DNA of 64,000 nucleotides from an uncultured Paracoccaceae bacterium. GTDB lineage: Bacteria; Pseudomonadota; Alphaproteobacteria; Rhodobacterales; Rhodobacteraceae. Under the pieces are notes generated by a model that was not told the origin of the DNA, ran no database searches, and saw nothing but the letters and a program-made list of their open reading frames with translations. The DNA is taken from assembly GCA_947489445.1 (NCBI GenBank), contig CANLDN010000011.1, positions 111,880 to 175,879 on the forward strand. The letters run 5' to 3'. Both the position numbers and the translations under genes were made by a program. Positions 17,757 to 26,097 of this stretch are shown in pieces (positions within the stretch are counted from its first letter, which is position 1; the number at the start of each line of letters is the position of its first letter).

Positions 17757-19058
17757 ATGGATGCCCGTGCCATCATCGCCAAGGTGCGCAGGCATCAGAC
17801 CCCCAGCCGGGAAGAATTGACGTGGTTCGCCAAGGGTCTGGCCGATAAAGGTGTCAGCGATGCCCAAGCCGGGGCCTTTGCCATGGCCGTCTGCCTGAAC
17901 GGGCTAAGCGACGAAGGCCGCATTGCCCTGACCCAAGGCATGCGCGATAGCGGTGATGTGCTCAAATGGGATATGCCGGGGCCTGTGCTGGACAAGCATT
18001 CCACTGGCGGTGTGGGGGATTGTGTGTCGCTGATACTGGCCCCGGCCTTGGCTGCGTGCGACGTCTATGTGCCGATGATTTCGGGGCGCGGATTGGGGCA
18101 TACGGGCGGGACGCTGGATAAGTTGGAGGCAATCCCCGGCCTGAACATCAACGTAACCGAACCACAATTGCGCAAGATCACCCGCGATGTGGGCTGCGCG
18201 ATCGTGGGGGCGACCGGCCAGATTGCACCTGCCGATAAACGCCTTTACGCGATCCGCGATGTCACGGCCTCGGTCGAAAGCGTGGACCTGATCACAGCCT
18301 CCATTCTGTCCAAGAAACTCGCCGCCGGTCTCGAAAGCCTGATCCTCGATGTCAAATGCGGCTCTGGTGCCTTCATGAAAACCCCCGATGAGGCGCGGGC
18401 GCTGGCTCGCGCGCTTGTCGATGCCGCCAACGGGGCAGGGTGCAAGACCGAAGCGATGATCACCGATATGAACGAACCGCTCGCCCCTGCGCTTGGCAAC
18501 GCGGTTGAGGTGGCGATCTGCATGGAGATTCTGGCAGGCAACAAGGCCGCCAACCCGCGCCTGCATGATCTGACCGTCGCGCTCTGCGCACGCCTGCTGG
18601 TGATGCAGGGCCAGAAAGAGGCGGAAGCAACCGCGCGGATCAGCAAGGCCATCAGTTCCGGTGCGGCCATGGAACGTTTCGCCCGCATGATCGCAGCGCT
18701 TGGCGGCCCGCCCGATATGGCCGAAGACTGGCACACCCACCTGCCCAAAGCACCTGTGGTGGGCGAGGTCGTCGCACCTCAGGCCGGATACATTGCCGCC
18801 ATGGATGGCGAAGCATTGGGGCTGGCGGTTGTTGGCTTGGGGGGTGGCCGGCGGGTGGAAACGGATCGGATTGATCCTGCGGTTGGCTTTACCGACATGG
18901 TTGGTCTTGGCGATCAGATTGCCCAAGGCGCACCGCTTTGCACTGTCCACGCCGCGACCGAGGACGCGGCAGAGGAGGCGGCGCTCGCCGTGCAGGCTGC
19001 CATAACCATCGGTGATGGGCCGACGCCCGGCCCCCTGATTATCGAAAGGATTACCTGA
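17757..19058 (+). CDS. deoA: Thymidine phosphorylase
   Basis: 433 residues, full length. The family signature region is KHSTGGVGDCVSLILAPALA (about 80-99), preceded by an N-terminal helical domain (RHQTPSREELTWFAKGLAD). Further blocks are SGRGLGHTGGTLDKLEAI and the phosphate/base-binding SILSKKLAAGLESLILDVK. The enzyme cleaves thymidine or deoxyuridine with phosphate to the free base and 2-deoxyribose 1-phosphate. It is the second gene of the operon. Its TGA stop shares one base with the deoB start (TGATG), which implies coupled translation. Confidence 0.96.
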   Translation: MDARAIIAKVRRHQTPSREELTWFAKGLADKGVSDAQAGAFAMAVCLNGLSDEGRIALTQGMRDSGDVLKWDMPGPVLDKHSTGGVGDCVSLILAPALAACDVYVPMISGRGLGHTGGTLDKLEAIPGLNINVTEPQLRKITRDVGCAIVGATGQIAPADKRLYAIRDVTASVESVDLITASILSKKLAAGLESLILDVKCGSGAFMKTPDEARALARALVDAANGAGCKTEAMITDMNEPLAPALGNAVEVAICMEILAGNKAANPRLHDLTVALCARLLVMQGQKEAEATARISKAISSGAAMERFARMIAALGGPPDMAEDWHTHLPKAPVVGEVVAPQAGYIAAMDGEALGLAVVGLGGGRRVETDRIDPAVGFTDMVGLGDQIAQGAPLCTVHAATEDAAEEAALAVQAAITIGDGPTPGPLIIERIT

Positions 19059-20233
19059 TGCCCCGCGCGTTTCTGATCGTCATCGACAGCGTCGGTATCG
19101 GCGGCGCACCCGACGCCGATCAATTCTTTAACGGCGATCTGCCCGACACCGGGGCCAACACGGTTGCGCATATTGCCGAAACCGCCGGGTTGCGCGTTCC
19201 AACGCTTGACGCGCTGGGCCTTGGTGCTGCCGTCAAGCTCGCCTCTGGCACCGACGCCCCCGGCCTGACCCAAACGCCCACCGGGGCATGGGGGGCGGCC
19301 ACCGAAATCTCGCGCGGTAAGGACACGCCATCCGGCCATTGGGAACTCGCGGGTGTCCCTGTTCCATGGGACTGGACCGTTTTCCCCGACCAAACACCGG
19401 CCTTTCCCGACGATCTGACCGCCGAAATCTGCGCCAAGGCAGGAACCGATGGCATCCTTGGCAACCGTCACGCCTCGGGCACGGTCATCATCACCGAAGA
19501 GGGGGAAGCACATGTCAAAACCGGCTGGCCGATCTGCTACACCTCAGCGGACTCCGTCCTGCAAATCGCAGCACACGAAGACCATTTCGGCCTCGACCGC
19601 CTCTACAAACTTTGCACTGACCTTGCGCCCATGCTGCACGGCATGAAGGTCGGGCGGGTCATCGCACGGCCCTTTGTCGGCGAACCGGGTAACTTCACCC
19701 GCACCGCCAACCGCAAAGACTTCGCAATTGCCCCACCAGCCGCCACGATCTGTGACTATGTCCACGACGCTGGCCACACCGTTCATGCGGTCGGCAAAAT
19801 CGGCGACATCTTCTCCATGCGGGGCATCGACGACCTGCGCAAGGGGCGCGATGCAAAGCTGATGGACCACATTCACGACCTTAGCGCGGAAGCCGAAGAC
19901 GGGGCCTTTATCTTTGCCAACCTCGTCGAATTTGACAGCGAATACGGGCACCGACGCGACCCACAGGGGTACGCCAAACATATCGAATGGTTCGATGCCG
20001 AGCTCGCAAAGCTCCTTCCAAAACTCCGCACCGGCGACCTGCTCATCGTCACCGCCGATCACGGCAATGACCCCACATGGCCGGGCACGGACCACACCCG
20101 CGAACGGGTGCCGATACTCGTGCACGGGATCGGTGCCAAAGAACTCGGGCAGCTGGCCTTCACTGATGTTGCAGCCACTATCGCCACCCACTTGAATGTG
20201 CCTTACAAGGGCGAAGGAACCAGCTTTCTATGA
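19058..20233 (+). CDS. deoB: Phosphopentomutase
   Basis: 391 residues. It moves the phosphate of (deoxy)ribose 1-phosphate to C5, which feeds the sugar into central metabolism. Alkaline-phosphatase-superfamily metal-binding blocks are visible: ARAFLIVIDSVGIGGAPDA-type start (RAFLIVIDSVGIGGAPDAD), the phosphorylated-threonine region near GKDTPSGHWELAGVP, VEFDSEYGHRRDP and VTADHGNDPTWPGTDHTRE. It overlaps deoA by one base and add by four bases (ATGA). It supplies the step directly after deoA. Confidence 0.96.
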   Translation: MPRAFLIVIDSVGIGGAPDADQFFNGDLPDTGANTVAHIAETAGLRVPTLDALGLGAAVKLASGTDAPGLTQTPTGAWGAATEISRGKDTPSGHWELAGVPVPWDWTVFPDQTPAFPDDLTAEICAKAGTDGILGNRHASGTVIITEEGEAHVKTGWPICYTSADSVLQIAAHEDHFGLDRLYKLCTDLAPMLHGMKVGRVIARPFVGEPGNFTRTANRKDFAIAPPAATICDYVHDAGHTVHAVGKIGDIFSMRGIDDLRKGRDAKLMDHIHDLSAEAEDGAFIFANLVEFDSEYGHRRDPQGYAKHIEWFDAELAKLLPKLRTGDLLIVTADHGNDPTWPGTDHTRERVPILVHGIGAKELGQLAFTDVAATIATHLNVPYKGEGTSFL

Positions 20234-21216
20234 CCTTCCAAAACATCCCCAAGATCGAACTGCACACCCATCTCGAAGGCTGCGCACCACCATCGTTCAT
20301 CAAAGGCTTGGCAGCCGAGAAAAACATCGACCTGAGCAAGATTTTTGCCTCTGACGGCGGCTATGCCTTTCGCGATTTCGACCACTTCCTGCAGGTTTAC
20401 GAGGCGGCCTGCACAACCTTGCAATCGCCCGAAGATTTCCGACGCCTCACCATGGCGGTCCTTGAAGAAACCGCCAAACATGGCGTTGTCTACATGGAAA
20501 CCTTCGTTTCACCCGATTTCTGCGGTGGGGGCGATCTGACGGCTTGGCGCGATTATCTGGCGGCTATGGAAGACGCTGCAAACGAGGCCGAACAAACCCT
20601 TGGCATCACGCTGAAGGGCATCGTCACCGGCATCCGGCATTTCGGACCAGAGGCCAACAAACCCGCCGCCAAATGCGCGGTCGAAACTTTCGGAAATTTC
20701 ATCACCGGCTACGGCATGGCTGGCGGCGAAATGGTGGGGCGTCCGGGCGACTATGCCTACAGCTTTGACATGGCGCGCGAGGCCGGGATGCCACTGACCT
20801 GCCACGCGGGCGAATGGGGCGGGGCCGCAATGGTCGCCGAAACGATCCGCGATCTGGGGGTCGAACGGATCGGCCACGGCATCGGGGCCATCAAAGACCC
20901 AGCCCTTGTCGAAGAAATCGCTGAAAAGGGGATCACGCTCGAAGTTTGCCCCGGCTCCAACGTTGTCCTTAAGGCGGTTGATAGCTGGGGCAACCACCCC
21001 ATCGTCAAGCTGCGCGACAAAGGCGTCAAAATCACCGTCTCCACTGACGATCCGCCTTTTTTCCACACCACCATGACCGATGAATACGACATGCTGAACC
21101 AGACCTTCGGCTGGGACAATGACGATTTCAAAACCATCAACGAAACAGCCCTTGCTGCTGCCTTTTGCGACGACGACACCCGCGCCCGCATAGCCAAAAG
21201 ACTGGAAACACAATGA
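20230..21216 (+). CDS. add: Adenosine deaminase
   Basis: 328 residues. It deaminates adenosine and deoxyadenosine to (deoxy)inosine. Metal and catalytic residues are visible: IELHTHLEGC (two metal histidines, about residues 11-20), LTCHAGEWGGA (metal His and catalytic Glu, about 189-199), RIGHGIGA (catalytic His), and the metal-binding aspartate pair in VSTDDPPFFHT. The ATG overlaps the deoB stop (ATGA), and its own stop overlaps the upp start in the same way. Within the operon it opens the purine branch; no purine nucleoside phosphorylase gene is adjacent. Confidence 0.95.
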   Translation: MTFQNIPKIELHTHLEGCAPPSFIKGLAAEKNIDLSKIFASDGGYAFRDFDHFLQVYEAACTTLQSPEDFRRLTMAVLEETAKHGVVYMETFVSPDFCGGGDLTAWRDYLAAMEDAANEAEQTLGITLKGIVTGIRHFGPEANKPAAKCAVETFGNFITGYGMAGGEMVGRPGDYAYSFDMAREAGMPLTCHAGEWGGAAMVAETIRDLGVERIGHGIGAIKDPALVEEIAEKGITLEVCPGSNVVLKAVDSWGNHPIVKLRDKGVKITVSTDDPPFFHTTMTDEYDMLNQTFGWDNDDFKTINETALAAAFCDDDTRARIAKRLETQ

Positions 21217-21845
21217 CCGAGCACCTCACCCACGTCACCCACCCATTGGTGCAGCACAAGCTGACGCTGATGCGGCAGAAAGACACCTCTACCGCTGTCT
21301 TCCGGCAGCTTTTGCGGGAAATCAGCCAGCTTCTGGCATACGAGGTCACGCGCGAACTACCCATGACAACCAAACGGATCGACACCCCACTCGAACCCAT
21401 GGATGCGCCCGTCCTCGACGGCAAGAAACTTGCGCTCGTCTCCATCCTGCGGGCAGGCAACGGGTTGCTCGACGGCATCCTCGAACTCATCCCATCCGCG
21501 CGCGTTGGTTTCGTCGGTCTCTACCGGGACGAAGAGACGCTGCAACCGGTGCAATACTATTTCAAAGTGCCCACCGAGTTGGAGGACCGGCTTGTCATCG
21601 CCGTCGACCCGATGCTCGCCACCGGCAATTCCTCCGTCGCGGCCATTGATCTGCTGAAAGAGGCTGGGGCGACAAACATCCGTTTCCTCTGCCTGCTCGC
21701 CGCCCCTGAAGGGGTCGCGCGGATGAAAGAGGCGCATCCAGATGTGCCCATCGTGACCGCGGCCATTGACAGCCACCTGAACGATCACGGCTATATCGTG
21801 CCGGGACTCGGGGATGCAGGCGACCGGATGTTCGGGACAAAGTAG
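21213..21845 (+). CDS. upp: Uracil phosphoribosyltransferase
   Basis: 210 residues from the ATG at 21213, which overlaps the add stop (ATGA); the longer frame from 21165 is a shadow over add. Family features: HPLVQHKLTLMRQKDTST near the N-terminus, LVSILRAGNGLLDGILELIP, and the PRPP-binding loop VIAVDPMLATGNSS (about residues 127-140), with a C-terminal ending GLGDAGDRMFGTK. It joins uracil with PRPP to give UMP, the final salvage step after cdd and deoA release uracil. It is the last gene of the operon. Confidence 0.96.
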   Translation: MTEHLTHVTHPLVQHKLTLMRQKDTSTAVFRQLLREISQLLAYEVTRELPMTTKRIDTPLEPMDAPVLDGKKLALVSILRAGNGLLDGILELIPSARVGFVGLYRDEETLQPVQYYFKVPTELEDRLVIAVDPMLATGNSSVAAIDLLKEAGATNIRFLCLLAAPEGVARMKEAHPDVPIVTAAIDSHLNDHGYIVPGLGDAGDRMFGTK

Positions 21846-21923
21846 GCTGCGCAGCAACTGGGCCGCTCTCGAGCGGAGCCCGAACAGCGTACCACACCCC
21901 GCCACAGATGATTTGCTCGATCC

Positions 21924-22766
21924 ATGAACACGCCGAAGGCCAACGAAAACGTCGACAGAACGCTCCGGGTTGTCAGTCTTGTCGTGCTTTTGCTTGGCAC
22001 TGGCGCGGCTTTTGCGGGGCTGCTCTGGTCGCCAGCCGATCTGCCAGCAACACCCGGTCTTCATGGGCAGGGCCTCTACTGGCGTGACACGGCCTTTGTC
22101 GCAGGCGGATCGCAGGGATCGGATCTGCTCAGCCTGATCTTGATCCTTCCTTTGGGTGTCTGGGCCATTGCGGCCAGTCGGGACAGTCTTCAACGGCTTG
22201 GCCTTGTCGTCGTCCACACTTGGTGGCTCTATCTGTCGGCAAGCCTCGCTTTCGGGGCAATCGCCTTCAACGAGTTGTTTCCTCTCTATGTTGTACTGAT
22301 GCCCGCGTCGGCCGTGGCGCTGTTGCTTGCGTTGAACGGCCTCGGGGTGTCAAAGGTACCGCGCGGCATGCCGGTATTTCTGGTTGGCTGCGGGATATTG
22401 ACGGGGCTTTCCTGGGCAATCCTGCTTTGGCTCGAAATGACATCCGGTGCCTTTCCCCCGGCGACCTATTACACGGTACGGACCACTTACACGATCGACC
22501 TTGGCATCATCGCGCCAGCGTGCATCGCCGCAGGTCTTGCGCTTGCGAACGGATGGCGGTGGGGAACTGGTCTTGCGCTGCCGCTTGTCGCATTTGCTGC
22601 ACTCTTGTTGCCGATGATGGTGCTTCAGACAGTCATGCAAATCCGGGTGGGAGTAGCCTTTGGCCCCGAAGCGGCGGTGCCGTTCATCGGATTTACGCTC
22701 GTCTCAGTCGGTGCGACCTGGTTTCTTATTCAAACCGCCCGATACCTACGCCGGATCCGACCCTAG
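21924..22766 (+). CDS. Multi-pass membrane protein of unknown function
   Basis: 280 residues, not recognised. About seven to eight hydrophobic helices are evident, for example VVSLVVLLLGTGAAFAGLLW, SLILILPLGVWAIAASR, and the C-terminal PFIGFTLVSVGATWFLI. There is a conserved-looking loop GLYWRDTAFVAGGSQGSDLL between the first two helices. The start at 21924 is the first good ATG, though the ribosome site is weak. It lies 78 bp after upp on the same strand and could be read through from the salvage operon, but nothing in the sequence suggests a nucleoside transporter family. Confidence 0.6.
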   Translation: MNTPKANENVDRTLRVVSLVVLLLGTGAAFAGLLWSPADLPATPGLHGQGLYWRDTAFVAGGSQGSDLLSLILILPLGVWAIAASRDSLQRLGLVVVHTWWLYLSASLAFGAIAFNELFPLYVVLMPASAVALLLALNGLGVSKVPRGMPVFLVGCGILTGLSWAILLWLEMTSGAFPPATYYTVRTTYTIDLGIIAPACIAAGLALANGWRWGTGLALPLVAFAALLLPMMVLQTVMQIRVGVAFGPEAAVPFIGFTLVSVGATWFLIQTARYLRRIRP

Positions 22767-22850
22767 CGTCGCTTTCACGGCACTTACCCATTGCGTCATT
22801 GCTTTTGCGGTCGCTGTCTGCGCCTTGTCAGACAAACACCGACGTCGTCG

Positions 22851-23867
22851 CTAAACATTGCAGATATTCTGCAAACTCACCCAATCACTGTCTTCCATGA
22901 TGGTTGGCGAACCGCCTTGCGATGCGGCACCGACATCGAAATCTGGGACGATCTGCCCGCGCGCGCCCATGGTCGCAACATAAGGGGCAGGCGGCACCTC
23001 GGCCCCATTGAATACTTGCAACAAACGGTCCGTATCAGCCAGTGGGGCCGCCCCACCGACAATCGCCTCTGCATTTGTCTGCAAGATGTCCGACGGGATC
23101 TCTCCCGTGGTCAATAACCGGAATGTCGTGCCCAGACCCGCCCGATGCAGCACCGCCTCAAGCGGGTCAGCGTCGACCCGGGCCGCATGCGCTGCCAGCA
23201 AGAAACCTGCGGCGACTGCTGGATCGTCGGACACCTGCAACACCGCATAATCCAGTAGAACGATTTCACCGGGTATAGCCACGGCCCCCTGGGCAAGCTG
23301 GGGAACAACAACAATCTGCGTCGGCGTCTCGAGCCCCCAAAGCCGCTGCGCCAATCGTGCCGCGGCTTCAATGGCGCGGGGCTCGCGACATACGGCGCCC
23401 GTCTGCGTTTGAATATGGCCCAACATCGTGGCGCCGATCTCCATCCGTTTGGTCAATGGCACCACGGCCAGCGTCTGTCGGGTTAACGCGCCGGGCAGCC
23501 AGAAAACGGCCAGCGCCAGCGTCGCCACGATAATCCCCCCGGTGATCCAGTGGCGCAGCTTGCCCGGCTTGGGGCGCGCCTTGGCCAGCGCCTTACGGAC
23601 CTCCTCGATCGCGTCGATCATCAGATCATCGGCAATCTCAACAGCTTCGCTGGCTTCGTCATCGGGGGCAAAAACGGCAGGGCGTTCGCCGGGATTTTGG
23701 CGGGTGATGGCAGGCAATGACCAATGCGCGATGGGGCGCCCGGCCCCGTCCGAGATCACCAATGTCGCATCCCCGAACGAGATCACGACATCGCGCCGCT
23801 GCGCATCGGTATCCGCCCGCCACAACCCGCCGCTTTCCAGCCGCACGTATTTATCAAGTGCTGTCAT
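22851..23867 (-). CDS. Membrane-anchored protein with a degenerate M48 peptidase-like region
   Basis: 338 residues from the ATG at 23867. The N-terminal domain of about 95 residues (LRLESGG-type start, FGDATLVISDGAGRPIAHW) is followed by a basic linker, one membrane helix (WITGGIIVATLALAVFWLPG, about 106-125) and a C-terminal domain. In that domain PGEIVLLDYAVLQVS, then DDPAVAAGFLLAAHAARV, then DPLEAVLHRAGLG follow the order of M48 metallopeptidases (strand, HExxH helix, kinship block). However, the zinc motif HExxH is replaced by HAARV. It is most likely a catalytically dead relative, but the assignment is tentative and rests on layout. It converges with the preceding membrane protein gene. 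Confidence 0.55.
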   Translation of the reverse strand: MTALDKYVRLESGGLWRADTDAQRRDVVISFGDATLVISDGAGRPIAHWSLPAITRQNPGERPAVFAPDDEASEAVEIADDLMIDAIEEVRKALAKARPKPGKLRHWITGGIIVATLALAVFWLPGALTRQTLAVVPLTKRMEIGATMLGHIQTQTGAVCREPRAIEAAARLAQRLWGLETPTQIVVVPQLAQGAVAIPGEIVLLDYAVLQVSDDPAVAAGFLLAAHAARVDADPLEAVLHRAGLGTTFRLLTTGEIPSDILQTNAEAIVGGAAPLADTDRLLQVFNGAEVPPAPYVATMGARGQIVPDFDVGAASQGGSPTIMEDSDWVSLQNICNV

Positions 23868-23988
23868 TGCCCCAACCGCCCTTTTTGGCAACACTACCGT
23901 GCAGGCCGGGGCTTGTCATGTCGCTATTGAACAAGACGGCCCCGACCCGCCCAATGCCCAATCCGCCTACCAAACCCGGAGCGTCACG

Positions 23989-26034
23989 ATGTCCACCGAT
24001 CCCCTGTTGCAGCCCTACCAACTCAAACACCTGACGCTGCGCAACCGGATTATGACCACCAGCCACGAACCGGCCTATCCTGTCGATGGTATGCCGCAGG
24101 ACCGCTACGTCGCCTATCACGCCGAACGGGCGCGGGCAGGGGTGGCGCTGACCATGACGGCGGGATCGGCGGTCGTTTCGCGCGACAGCCCGCCATCGTT
24201 CAACAATGTGCTGGCTTACCGGGATGAGGTGGTGCCGTGGATCAGGCTGCTGACGGATGCCTGCCACGACGAAGGCTGTGCTGTGATGATCCAGCTGAGC
24301 CATCTGGGGCGGCGCACAGGCTGGAACCGGGGGGATTGGCTGCCGTCGCTGTCATCCGGTCCGCATCGCGAACCGGCGCATCGGGCCTTTCCCAAGGTGA
24401 TGGAGGATTGGGACATTGCCCGCGTCATTGCCGATTTTGCCGATGCCGCCGAACGGATGCAGGCCGGTGGCATGGACGGGATCGAGATCGAGGCCTATGG
24501 CCACCTGATCGACCAGTTCTGGTCGCCACTGACCAACAGCCTTGATGGCCGCTATGGCCACGCCACGCTGGAAACCCGGATGCAGTTCGGGCTGGACATC
24601 ATCGACGCCATCCGCACGCGCGTCGGCCCCGATTTCATCGTCGGCATCCGTTACACGGCGGACGAGGCGGCAAAAGGCGGGATCACCCCCGAAACGGGAT
24701 TGCAAATGGCCGAGCGTCTCAAGTCCACCGGCCAGATCGATTTCTTCAACATCATCCGGGGCCGGGTCCACTCCGATCCGGCGCTCACCGATGTGATCCC
24801 GGTGCAGGGGATGCGATCCGCCCCGCATCTGGATTTCGCAGGCTCCGTGCGTGCGGCGACCGGCCTGCCCACTTTCCACGCCGCCCGCATTCCCGATGTG
24901 GCCACAGCACGGCATGCCATCGCATCAGGACTGCTCGACATGGTCGGCATGACTCGCGCCCACATGGCCGACCCGCATATCGTGCGCAAGGTGATGAAAG
25001 GGCGCGAGGATAATATCAGGCCTTGCGTGGGCGCCACCTACTGCCTTGACCGCATCTATCAGGGAGGCGAGGCGCTTTGCATTCACAACGCGGCCACGGG
25101 GCGGGAACTGCAGATGCCCCATGTGATCAGCCCTGCCGAGACGCGCAAGAATGTGGTCGTCGTCGGCGCCGGTCCCGCCGGGCTGGAGGCCGCACGCGTA
25201 TCTGCCGAACGCGGCCACAAGGTGACTTTGTTCGAGGCCGCGGACACCCCCGGCGGGCAAATCCGCCTGACGGCCCAGACGCCCCGCCGTCGCGAGATGA
25301 TGGGGATCATCGACTGGCGCATGGCCCAATGCGCCGCCCGTGACGTGATTTTTCATTTCAACACATGGGCCGAGGCTGTGGATGTGCAGGCGCTCGCCCC
25401 TGATGTGGCCATTATCGCAACCGGTGGCCTGCCCAATCTGGAACTTTTCGAGACGCGTGGTGAGGCGCCCCATGTGATCAGCACCTGGGATATCCTTTCG
25501 GGCGATGTCAAACCGGCGGGGCGCATTCTGATCTACGATGAAAGCGGCGATCACCCAGGGCTGCAGGCGGCCGAAGTTGCCGCCGAAGCAGGGGCGGAGG
25601 TCGAGGTGATGACCCCCGACCGCAGCTTCGCGCCAGAGGTGATGGGCATGAACCTGACCCCCTATATGCGGGCCTTGCAAAAGCACGATGTGACCATGAC
25701 CGTGGCACGTCGGCTGCTGGATGTGGCGCGCGACGGCAACCGGCTGCTGGCCACGATCGGGACGGATTACAGCGATTACACCACGCAAGCGCATTACGAT
25801 CAGGTGGTCGTGAACTACGGCACCAAGCCGCTGGACGACCTCTATTTCGACCTGCGTGCAGCTTCCGTGAACCGGGGCGAATTGGATCATGCAGCCTTCA
25901 TCGCAGGAGAGCCACAGGCGTTGAACACCAACCCCGCTGGGCGTTATCAGCTCTTCCGCATCGGCGATGCGGTCGCGTCCCGAAATACCCACGCGGCGAT
26001 CTATGATGCGCTGCGCTTGTGCCATGTGATGTGA
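23989..26034 (+). CDS. NADH:flavin oxidoreductase / N-methylproline demethylase-like flavoprotein
   Basis: 681 residues from the ATG at 23989, after CCGGAG; the frame is open from 23428 but that part overlaps the divergent gene. The N-terminal old-yellow-enzyme barrel (about 1-370: LLQPYQLKHLTLRNRIM, IQLSHLGRRTGW, HLIDQFWSPLTNSLDGRYG) is followed by an iron-sulfur segment and an FAD/NAD domain beginning VVVVGAGPAGLEAARV. This is the layout of trimethylamine dehydrogenase, 2,4-dienoyl-CoA reductase and StcD-type N-methylproline demethylases. The blocks around RPCVGATYCLDRIYQGG are most like the demethylase group. The second cysteine of the usual CxxC...C...C cluster site is alanine here. The substrate is inferred, probably an N-methylated amino acid from betaine breakdown. 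Confidence 0.75.
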   Translation: MSTDPLLQPYQLKHLTLRNRIMTTSHEPAYPVDGMPQDRYVAYHAERARAGVALTMTAGSAVVSRDSPPSFNNVLAYRDEVVPWIRLLTDACHDEGCAVMIQLSHLGRRTGWNRGDWLPSLSSGPHREPAHRAFPKVMEDWDIARVIADFADAAERMQAGGMDGIEIEAYGHLIDQFWSPLTNSLDGRYGHATLETRMQFGLDIIDAIRTRVGPDFIVGIRYTADEAAKGGITPETGLQMAERLKSTGQIDFFNIIRGRVHSDPALTDVIPVQGMRSAPHLDFAGSVRAATGLPTFHAARIPDVATARHAIASGLLDMVGMTRAHMADPHIVRKVMKGREDNIRPCVGATYCLDRIYQGGEALCIHNAATGRELQMPHVISPAETRKNVVVVGAGPAGLEAARVSAERGHKVTLFEAADTPGGQIRLTAQTPRRREMMGIIDWRMAQCAARDVIFHFNTWAEAVDVQALAPDVAIIATGGLPNLELFETRGEAPHVISTWDILSGDVKPAGRILIYDESGDHPGLQAAEVAAEAGAEVEVMTPDRSFAPEVMGMNLTPYMRALQKHDVTMTVARRLLDVARDGNRLLATIGTDYSDYTTQAHYDQVVVNYGTKPLDDLYFDLRAASVNRGELDHAAFIAGEPQALNTNPAGRYQLFRIGDAVASRNTHAAIYDALRLCHVM

Positions 26035-26097
26035 TGCCCGGTGTCGCTGTTTCGCTGACGCGAAATGCGCCCCACCCGCCATCCCACCGGCACCGGC

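Noticed and set aside
17904..18950. 348-codon minus-strand frame opposite deoA
   Set aside because: It lies fully antisense to a well-conserved deoA and has no recognisable motif or ribosome site.
23428..23988. N-terminal extension of the demethylase-like frame
   Set aside because: It runs antisense to the divergent 338-residue gene. The ATG at 23989 has a ribosome site and matches where family members begin.
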